Origin: Anaerolineaceae bacterium
GTDB taxonomy: Bacteria; Chloroflexota; Anaerolineae; 4572-78
Direction of reading: 5' to 3'
Assembly: GCA_024762375.1 (NCBI GenBank)
Contig: JANTHQ010000159.1
Location: 1 to 5,564, forward strand
Length of the DNA: 5,564 bases
Shown here: positions 1 to 5,564 of the stretch, one piece after another
Numbering within the stretch: position 1 is the first letter of the stretch
Layout: each line of letters begins with the position of its first letter
Made by a program: the position numbers and the translations under genes
Notes under the pieces: model-generated
The model's input: only the letters and a program-made list of their open reading frames with translations
The model's database searches: none
What the model was told of the DNA's origin: nothing

Positions 1-1
1 T

Positions 2-1672
2 CAGAATGAAACGGTCTCCGGCGTGCTGGATTCGCAATCGCCCGTTATGGAAGAGAAAATTGGGGCGCTGCGCACAATGATGGCAGAAGAGGGCGATACA
101 GCCAGTTTGAATGCTTTGGGGGATGTGATAATGCACTGGCTGATGCTCTCGCGCAGTACCGCGCGCTATATCGATACCGAGAACAACCGGTATTTCGATG
201 ATGCCCGGGAGCACTTTTCTAAAATGCAGGATGCGTTCGAGATGTTGCAGCCCTCGCTGCAAACAGCCGACGAACAATCATTGGCGGCAGCGGCACGCTC
301 TGCGGCGAACGCCTATATGCAGGGCGTGCAGGATATTCGCGCGACGATAGAAGAAAAAGACACACTGATTGCGCATATGAACGAAATCGGCCCACAGCTT
401 TTGCAGCACGCCGAATCTATCGCCCAGACCAAACACGCTCTTTTTAAAAGCGAAGCTGTTATCGCGCAGCGTATCACCACCCAAACCACGCAGATTTTGG
501 TGATGGTGATGCTGTTGCTGGCGATTTTGGCGTTTATCATTGGCTGGAGCACGTCTCAGGGGATGGTAAAGTCAATCGGTTATTTGGCGCGTGCGCTGAG
601 AGAAATGGCAGCGGGACGAGTGGATATCGATGTGTCGAAACTGTCGGTACAGCAAAATGAATTCGGTGCGCTCAGTCGCACGCTGGAAGAATTGGTTGCC
701 AGTATCCGCACGACGGTGAAAGTTGCCCGCCGGATAGCCGAGGGCGATTTGAGCATTTCGTTCACCCCCCGCTCTGACGATGATGAATTGGGGATTGCCC
801 TGCAAACGATGCTGGAAAATCTGCGCCGTCAAACGTCCGAACTGATGAACGGGGTGGCGATTCTGTCATCGTCGGCCAGCCAACTGATTTCCACGTCTAC
901 CGAACTGGCCGCCAGTGCCAGCGAAACGGCGTCTGCCGTTACCGAAACCACCGCGACTGTGGCGGAATTGCGCCAAACCGCCGAAGTAACCGCCGACCGC
1001 GCCGGTGCTGTTGCCGAAAGAGCACAAGAAAATACACGAGTGTCGCAGAACGGATTGCAGGCTATGGAGAAAACGCTGGCGGAAATGGAAGAAATCGACA
1101 CGCATATTGAAACCATCGCAGACAGCATTGTCCATTTGAGCGAGCAGGGGCAAACCATCAGCGGTATCATTTCGGCGGTAGAAGATTTGGCGGAACAATC
1201 GAATCTGCTGGCGGTAAATGCCGCCATCGAAGCCGCCAAAGCCGGCGAGCAGGGCAAAGGGTTCGCGGTGGTGGCACAAGAAATCAAATCTCTCGCCGAG
1301 CAATCGAAACAGTTTACCGTGCAGGTGCAATCCATTTTGAATGACCTGCAACGGGCAACCAGTAAAGCGGTGATGACCACCGAAGAAGGTTCAAAACGGG
1401 TGGCAAAAGGCAAGCAGCAGTCCATCGAAACCGGCGAAGCCATCGAAAAACTGGCACAGCACGTCAACGAAGCCGCCCAAGCCGCCGTGCAGATTTCCGC
1501 CTCCAGCCGAGAGCAACTCGTCGGGGTAGAACAGGTTTCCACGGCGATGGAAAACATCAAAGAAGCCAGCGAGCAGAATGTCGAAGGTGCGCGTCAACTG
1601 GAAATGTCTGCCCAAGAGTTGGAACGGCTGGCAACCCGCATTCAGGAAATGTTCACTCAATATCGGTTATAG
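2..1672 (+). CDS. Methyl-accepting chemotaxis protein (chemoreceptor), 5' end cut by window edge
   Basis: This is a transmembrane chemoreceptor that senses a stimulus outside the membrane and controls the CheA kinase encoded next. The frame is open to the window edge. The first in-frame start (GTG at 23) has no ribosome site and falls inside the sensor region, so the true start and first membrane helix lie upstream. Numbering from that GTG: residues 1-155 are helical and Ala/Glu/Gln-rich, resembling helical-bundle sensor domains (4HB or HBM type; inferred). Residues 157-175 are a hydrophobic membrane helix. Residues 177-229 form a first HAMP and about 230-275 a second, with GDL and DDELG motifs. 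Residues 280-549 are the signalling coiled coil, with its tip at about 388-425 (SNLLAVNAAIEAAKAGEQGK). The tip has Lys406 where E. coli Tsr has Arg388. Residues T452-T453-E454-E455 could be a methylation site. There is no C-terminal CheR-tethering pentapeptide; it ends in QYRL. Family call is certain; ligand unknown. Confidence 0.95.
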   Translation, partial: QNETVSGVLDSQSPVMEEKIGALRTMMAEEGDTASLNALGDVIMHWLMLSRSTARYIDTENNRYFDDAREHFSKMQDAFEMLQPSLQTADEQSLAAAARSAANAYMQGVQDIRATIEEKDTLIAHMNEIGPQLLQHAESIAQTKHALFKSEAVIAQRITTQTTQILVMVMLLLAILAFIIGWSTSQGMVKSIGYLARALREMAAGRVDIDVSKLSVQQNEFGALSRTLEELVASIRTTVKVARRIAEGDLSISFTPRSDDDELGIALQTMLENLRRQTSELMNGVAILSSSASQLISTSTELAASASETASAVTETTATVAELRQTAEVTADRAGAVAERAQENTRVSQNGLQAMEKTLAEMEEIDTHIETIADSIVHLSEQGQTISGIISAVEDLAEQSNLLAVNAAIEAAKAGEQGKGFAVVAQEIKSLAEQSKQFTVQVQSILNDLQRATSKAVMTTEEGSKRVAKGKQQSIETGEAIEKLAQHVNEAAQAAVQISASSREQLVGVEQVSTAMENIKEASEQNVEGARQLEMSAQELERLATRIQEMFTQYRL

Positions 1673-1696
1673 TTTCGGTTCACACGGCAACAGGCT

Positions 1697-4075
1697 ATGG
1701 ATTTTAACAGCGAAGCGTTTCTGCAGGAATTACTCGAAACTTTCCGCATCGAAGCCCGCGAGCATCTGCAAACGCTGACCAACGGTTTATTAAAACTGGA
1801 AAAAGTTGACCCGGCGGAAAAACCGGCACTGGTGGAAGAGATTTTCCGCGAGGCGCACAGTTTGAAGGGGGCGGCACGCGCTGTTGATATGGCAGACATC
1901 GAGCAGTTGTGCCAGGCGATGGAAAGCGTTTTTGCCGCCTGCAAACGCGAAGCCATCACCCTTTCGGCGGGGGCGTATGACGTGTTGCACCGCACGCTGG
2001 ATGTGGTCACCGAATTGGTGGAATCTGACAGCGGCGAAGGCGACACGGAAGTTACCGAACTGATTGAAGCGCTGGAGAAAATCGAAAACGGCGAATTTTC
2101 CGATAGCGCGCCACCCCCGCAAAAACCCAACCCGGAACCCGAACCGGCTCCGGCGGCTCAATCTGTCCCCGAACCCGAACCCGCGCCGGAACCGGTTGCG
2201 CCCCCACCGCCAAAACCGAAACCCGCGCCCAAACCGGCATCGTCCCCTGCCGCGAAAAAACCGTCTGCCGCCAAAAAATCGCACTCAAAAACGGCGGCAG
2301 ATGACACGATTCGTATCGCCGTCAGCAAATTAGACGCCTTGATGCTGCAGGTGGAAGAGATGCTGTCGGTAAAACTGGGCTTGTACCAGCAGCTCAGCGA
2401 CCTCCGCGAAATGCAGATGTTTCTCTCCATTTGGCAAAAAGAATGGAAAAAAGTTGAACCGGATGCACGCGCACTGGCAAAACCGGGCGGGCAGGTATCG
2501 GCTCGTGCGCCGAAAGAATTTTCCCGGAGTTTTGAAAATTTGATGGCGTTTACCACCTTCAATACCGGGCGACTCGATGCGCTGGCGGCGAATGTGTCGC
2601 AAATGACGCGGCGCGTGCACCAATCGACTCGCTCGCTGGAAGTGATGGTTGATGGCTTGCTGGATGATATGAAACAGATTTTGCTGCACCCGTTTTCGCT
2701 GCTGCTGGATATGGTTCCCAAAATGGTGCGCGATTTGGCGCGGGCACAGCAAAAAGAAGTGTCGCTGGAAATTAACGGCGCCCACATCGAAATTGACCGC
2801 CGCATTTTGGAAGAGATGCGGACACCGCTCATCCATTTGGTGCGCAACGCGGTGGATCACGGGCTCGAACCGCCCGATGTTCGAGAAGCGCATGGCAAGC
2901 CGCGCACCGGCACCATTTCGCTCACCGTTACCCAAACCGATGCCTCAAAAGTGAAAATTGTGCTGGCAGATGACGGCGGCGGCATCGATGTTGCCCGCGT
3001 AAAAGCCAAAGCCGTGCAGCAGGGCATTTTATCCCAAACCGAAGCCGACGCGATGGACGATGAAGCGGCGCAGATGCTCATTTTTCATTCGGCGCTTTCG
3101 ACCAGCCCCATCATCACCGAAATTTCCGGACGCGGGTTGGGTATGGCAATCGTCAAAGAGAAAATCAACAATTTGGGCGGAAAAATTGCCGTGGCCAGCA
3201 CAATGGGGCTCGGCACGGTGTTTGAAATTACCCTGCCGGTGACGATGGCTACCTTCCGCGGCATTTTGGTGCAGGCGGCAAATCGGCGGTTCATTTTGCC
3301 CACCGCCAATGTGGTGCGCGTTACCCGCATCGACCCGCAGAAAATAAAAACAGTGGAAAATAAAGAAACCATACAACTGAACGGCGAACTGTTGCCGGTG
3401 GTATCGCTGGCGGAAACACTGCAACTCCCCGGCGCCGAACCATTTGCCGGTGATGAACGTTTGACGGTGCTGGTGCTGGCCGTCAACGACGAGCGAATGG
3501 CTTTTGTGGTGGACGGTGTGGTCAACGAGCAGGAAGTGCTGGTTAAAGGGCTGGGGCCGCAGTTGTCGCGGGTGCGAAATGTGTCGGGTGCGACCATTTT
3601 GGGTTCGGGCGCAGTGGTTCCCATTTTGAATGTGAGCGATTTGCTGAAATCGGCGGTGAAAAATACGGGGGCACAGATGCACCGAACGGCACAAAAAAGC
3701 GATTCCGGGCCCAAATACATTTTGGTCACCGATGATTCCATCACGTCGCGAAGTTTGTTGCAGAATATTTTGCAGGCGGCGGGATATCGCGTTAAAACGG
3801 CGGTGGATGGGGTAGACGCATTTTCGCTGCTGCGGCAGGAACAGTTCGATTTGCTGGTGAGCGATGTTGAGATGCCGCGAATGAACGGGTTTCAACTGAC
3901 GGAAAAAATTCGTGCCGATGAACGGTTGGCAACGTTGCCGATAGTGCTCGTGACCTCACTCGGTTCGCGAGAAGACCGCGAACGCGGTGTGGATGCCGGG
4001 GCGGATGCATACGTGGTCAAAAGCAGTTTCGACCAGACGAATTTGTTGGACATTATAAAAAGATTGGTAGGGTGA
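1697..4075 (+). CDS. cheA: Hybrid chemotaxis histidine kinase CheA with C-terminal receiver domain
   Basis: This is the cytoplasmic kinase of the pathway. It phosphorylates its own histidine with ATP and passes the phosphate to receiver domains. Domains by residue: Hpt/P1 about 1-130, with phospho-acceptor His54 in AHSLKGAAR; a Pro-rich low-complexity linker about 138-200 where the P2 docking domain normally sits; a long helical P3 dimerisation region about 203-345; ATPase/P4 about 346-515, with N box HLVRNAVDHG (380-389), G1 DDGGGI (425-430) and G2 GRGLGM (478-483); CheW-like P5 about 516-655; and a receiver about 673-792, with Asp679/Asp680, phospho-acceptor Asp723, Thr753 and Lys775. Ser776 follows this Lys where Pro is usual. 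All catalytic motifs look intact. The ATG at 1697 gives a standard Hpt N-terminus but has only a weak AGG upstream. It begins 24 bases after the receptor and ends 1 base before cheB. The layout resembles FrzE and WspE hybrids; which pathway it belongs to is unresolved. Confidence 0.95.
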   Translation: MDFNSEAFLQELLETFRIEAREHLQTLTNGLLKLEKVDPAEKPALVEEIFREAHSLKGAARAVDMADIEQLCQAMESVFAACKREAITLSAGAYDVLHRTLDVVTELVESDSGEGDTEVTELIEALEKIENGEFSDSAPPPQKPNPEPEPAPAAQSVPEPEPAPEPVAPPPPKPKPAPKPASSPAAKKPSAAKKSHSKTAADDTIRIAVSKLDALMLQVEEMLSVKLGLYQQLSDLREMQMFLSIWQKEWKKVEPDARALAKPGGQVSARAPKEFSRSFENLMAFTTFNTGRLDALAANVSQMTRRVHQSTRSLEVMVDGLLDDMKQILLHPFSLLLDMVPKMVRDLARAQQKEVSLEINGAHIEIDRRILEEMRTPLIHLVRNAVDHGLEPPDVREAHGKPRTGTISLTVTQTDASKVKIVLADDGGGIDVARVKAKAVQQGILSQTEADAMDDEAAQMLIFHSALSTSPIITEISGRGLGMAIVKEKINNLGGKIAVASTMGLGTVFEITLPVTMATFRGILVQAANRRFILPTANVVRVTRIDPQKIKTVENKETIQLNGELLPVVSLAETLQLPGAEPFAGDERLTVLVLAVNDERMAFVVDGVVNEQEVLVKGLGPQLSRVRNVSGATILGSGAVVPILNVSDLLKSAVKNTGAQMHRTAQKSDSGPKYILVTDDSITSRSLLQNILQAAGYRVKTAVDGVDAFSLLRQEQFDLLVSDVEMPRMNGFQLTEKIRADERLATLPIVLVTSLGSREDRERGVDAGADAYVVKSSFDQTNLLDIIKRLVG
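2108..2296 (+). other. Pro-rich low-complexity linker inside the hybrid CheA
   Basis: CheA residues about 138-200 are almost all Pro, Ala, Glu and Lys. EPEPAP occurs twice and is followed by PKPKPAPKP. The charge is segregated: the first half carries Glu (about 145-165) and the second half Lys (about 173-197). It sits between the Hpt domain and P3 and is probably an extended, disordered tether that lets the Hpt reach the ATPase and receiver domains. The underlying DNA is C-rich with imperfect short repeats, so its length may vary between relatives. Confidence 0.85.
4068..4072 (+). promoter_or_regulatory. Possible ribosome binding site of cheB
   Basis: TAGGG lies 4 bases before the cheB ATG and inside the last codons of cheA. 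The match to a Shine-Dalgarno sequence is only moderate. With a 1-base gap between the genes, cheB is probably translated mainly by ribosomes finishing cheA. Confidence 0.45.
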
Positions 4076-4076
4076 T

Positions 4077-5117
4077 ATGATTAACGTTCTCATTGTTGAT
4101 GATTCAGCCGTCACATCGAGTTATCTGCGCTTCATTTTGTCGCAAGATAGCGAAATTAATGTGGTGGCGACGGCGACCGATGGCAAACAGGGCGTCGAGT
4201 TTGCCCAGCAGTACCATCCCGATGTGATTACGATGGATTTACATATGCCGCGAATGGATGGCTACGAAGCCACCAAAGAAATTATGGCAACCGTGCCGAC
4301 TCCCATCGTGATTGTCAGTGCCAGTTACGATGTGAGTCAGGTTCAAAAAACCTTCAAAGCTATCGAAGTGGGGGCAGTGGCGGTGATGGAAAAACCGCGC
4401 GGTTTGACCAGCCCGAACCATCAGCAGATGGCGGCAGAACTGGTGGATTTGGTCAAGCAGGCGGCACACACCAAAGTTCACCGCCACAGCAAAAGTGCCG
4501 CACCCGCCGTCGCCATCCCGGCGAAAAAACGGCCGCTGTCGCCCGGCATGGTGCGATTTGTGGCCATCGGTTCCTCCACCGGCGGGCCCATCGTATTGCA
4601 AAAAATACTGTCGGCGCTGCCGGCGTCGTTTCCCACACCCATTTTTGTGGTACAGCATATCGCTAAAGGTTTCACCCGGGGGATGGTCGATTGGCTGTCG
4701 AATAGTTGTGCGCTGACGCTGAAACTGGCAGAAAACGGCGAACGTCCGCGCGGCGGCACGGTGTATATCGCCCCGGATGAAAAACAGATGGCGCTGGCGC
4801 ATAACGGGACAATCGCGCTGACGGATGACCTCCGCGAGCACAGCGTGCGTCCGTCGGTGTCCTATTTTTTCCGCTCGTTGGTGGAACACAATTTCGCCCG
4901 CCAAACGTTGGCTATCCTGCTCACCGGAATGGGAAAAGACGGCTCGGCGGAATTGAAACAGCTAAAAGACGCCGGCGCAATCACCATTGCTCAGGACGAA
5001 AAAAGCAGCACCGTTTTCGGAATGCCCGGCGAAGCGGTAAAACTCGGTGGGGCAACGTATGTTTATAATCCGGAACAAATAATTGTAAAATTGCGGGAAC
5101 TCCTTCCCCAGAAGTAG
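4077..5117 (+). CDS. cheB: Chemotaxis response regulator protein-glutamate methylesterase CheB
   Basis: CheB hydrolyses methyl-glutamates on chemoreceptors (and can deamidate glutamines), giving feedback adaptation when phosphorylated by CheA. The 346-residue length is normal for the family. The receiver domain is at about 1-120, with Asp8/Asp9, phospho-acceptor Asp54 in MDLHMPRMDG, Ser81 and Lys106 in EKP. A basic linker (about 131-155) leads to the catalytic domain at about 158-345. The catalytic triad is visible: Ser167 in GSSTGGP, His194 in VQHIAKGFTRG and Asp288 in LLTGMGKDG. The late GMPGEAVKLGGA stretch is also typical. The start codon lies 1 base after the cheA stop, with TAGGG 4 bases upstream, so translation is probably coupled to cheA. 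The likely substrate is the receptor encoded two genes upstream. No matching CheR methyltransferase is in the window. Confidence 0.97.
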   Translation: MINVLIVDDSAVTSSYLRFILSQDSEINVVATATDGKQGVEFAQQYHPDVITMDLHMPRMDGYEATKEIMATVPTPIVIVSASYDVSQVQKTFKAIEVGAVAVMEKPRGLTSPNHQQMAAELVDLVKQAAHTKVHRHSKSAAPAVAIPAKKRPLSPGMVRFVAIGSSTGGPIVLQKILSALPASFPTPIFVVQHIAKGFTRGMVDWLSNSCALTLKLAENGERPRGGTVYIAPDEKQMALAHNGTIALTDDLREHSVRPSVSYFFRSLVEHNFARQTLAILLTGMGKDGSAELKQLKDAGAITIAQDEKSSTVFGMPGEAVKLGGATYVYNPEQIIVKLRELLPQK

Positions 5118-5119
5118 CT

Positions 5120-5124
5120 GGAGG
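5120..5124 (+). promoter_or_regulatory. Ribosome binding site of the receiver-domain gene
   Basis: GGAGG sits 5 bases before the ATG at 5130 and just after the cheB stop. It is the best Shine-Dalgarno match in the window. It fixes the start of the fourth gene, which is in the same frame as cheB but separated from it by a TAG stop. Confidence 0.8.
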
Positions 5125-5129
5125 CCACT

Positions 5130-5564
5130 ATGACAGATCCAATCGATGACCAAAGATTTGCAGGAACAGATATTTTAATTGTTGAAGACAGCCGCACGCA
5201 GGCAATCGGCTTGAAATTTTTGCTGAAGGAACACGGCTTCAGTGTGCGGGTGGCGTATGATGGTGTGCAAGCGCTTGCAGCCGTGGCAGAGCAAGAGCCG
5301 GCGCTCATTGTCAGCGATATTGTGATGCCGGAGATGGACGGATACGAACTGTGCCGCAATTTGCGCAGCAATCCCGAAACCAAACACATCCCCATCATTC
5401 TGCTGACGGCGCTTTCGGAATTGACCGATGTCATCAAAGCGCTGGAAAATGGCGCCGACAACTTTGTCACCAAACCGTACAAACCCGACTTTCTCATTTC
5501 GCGTATCCATCACATTCTGATAAACAGCGAACTTCGCCGCGACCGCCGTTCCGAAAAAATCATC
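5130..5564 (+). CDS. Receiver-domain response regulator or hybrid sensor kinase, 3' end cut by window edge
   Basis: The first 145 residues of a protein that continues past the window. Residues about 13-131 are a complete receiver domain: Glu19/Asp20 in the acidic pocket (ILIVEDS), phospho-acceptor Asp63 in VSDIVMPEMDGYEL, Thr93 in LLTA, and Lys115-Pro116 in VTKPY. It should accept phosphate from the CheA encoded upstream. After the receiver comes a basic helical stretch (SELRRDRRSEKII, 133-145) with no stop codon. This looks like a linker to a further domain. Receivers of this kind beside che genes are often followed by a histidine kinase, PAS or GGDEF module, but nothing here shows which. 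The ATG is supported by GGAGG 5 bases upstream, and the gap from cheB is 12 bases, so it is probably co-transcribed. A short stand-alone CheY is less likely because the frame runs on past the normal CheY end. Confidence 0.9.
   Translation, partial: MTDPIDDQRFAGTDILIVEDSRTQAIGLKFLLKEHGFSVRVAYDGVQALAAVAEQEPALIVSDIVMPEMDGYELCRNLRSNPETKHIPIILLTALSELTDVIKALENGADNFVTKPYKPDFLISRIHHILINSELRRDRRSEKII

Noticed and set aside
23..25. GTG as the true start of the receptor
   Set aside because: The frame is open upstream to the window edge, there is no ribosome site, and starting here would remove the first membrane helix and part of the sensor domain that such receptors need.
829..1560. 243-codon open frame on the - strand inside the receptor gene
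   Set aside because: It lies wholly antisense to a well-supported coding region, its translation is Ser/Ala/Cys-rich with no recognisable domain, and it is explained by the codon bias of the opposite strand.
1673..1696. Promoter or terminator between the receptor and cheA
   Set aside because: Only 24 bases, with no hairpin followed by a T run and no promoter-like pair of boxes; best read as an operon spacer.
2108..2296. Tandem DNA repeat or CRISPR-like array
   Set aside because: The short C-rich repeats are irregular, remain in frame and are explained by Pro-Glu and Pro-Lys coding; there are no spacers of constant length.
2158..2847. 229-codon - strand frame opposite the Pro-rich linker and P3
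   Set aside because: The Gly-rich end is just the complement of the Pro codons in the linker, and the rest is low-complexity Ser/Cys sequence.
3029..3895. 288-codon open frame on the - strand inside cheA
   Set aside because: It is His/Arg/Gln/Phe-rich with no domain, and fully opposite the conserved ATPase, P5 and receiver regions; a shadow frame.

Overview
The window holds part of a bacterial chemosensory (Che-type) gene cluster. Four genes lie head to tail on the + strand and fill almost the whole window. The spacers between them are 24, 1 and 12 bases, so they are probably one transcription unit. Both ends of the window cut through genes. No RNA genes, mobile elements, CRISPR arrays or terminators were seen, and no stretch over 25 bases lies outside a gene.

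Layout: (1) nt 2-1672, a methyl-accepting chemoreceptor whose N-terminus lies before the window, with a helical sensor region, one visible membrane helix, two tandem HAMP units and a full signalling hairpin. (2) nt 1697-4075, a hybrid CheA kinase with an Hpt/P1 domain, a Pro-rich linker where P2 would be, an enlarged P3, an ATPase domain, a CheW-like P5 and a C-terminal receiver domain. (3) nt 4077-5117, a CheB methylesterase with receiver and catalytic domains. (4) from nt 5130 to the window end, a protein starting with a receiver domain; its output part is outside the window.

How they work together (known family logic applied to this locus): the receptor controls autophosphorylation of the CheA histidine. 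Phosphate can then pass to three receiver domains: the one fused to CheA, the one in CheB (feedback demethylation of the receptor) and the one in the fourth protein (probable output or cross-talk). No stand-alone CheY, CheW or CheR is present here; CheW and CheR would be expected nearby. A CheA-receiver fusion beside CheB and a receiver-output gene recalls the Frz and Wsp type pathways, which control things other than flagellar direction. That makes an 'alternative function' pathway at least as likely as swimming chemotaxis, but the window does not settle the output.

Organism: bacterial, with moderately high GC. A membrane receptor with a conventional Che core fits many Gram-negative and environmental phyla. 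I cannot assign a phylum from this sequence. The system is recognisable rather than wholly new; the unusual points are the architecture of CheA and the unknown output of gene 4.
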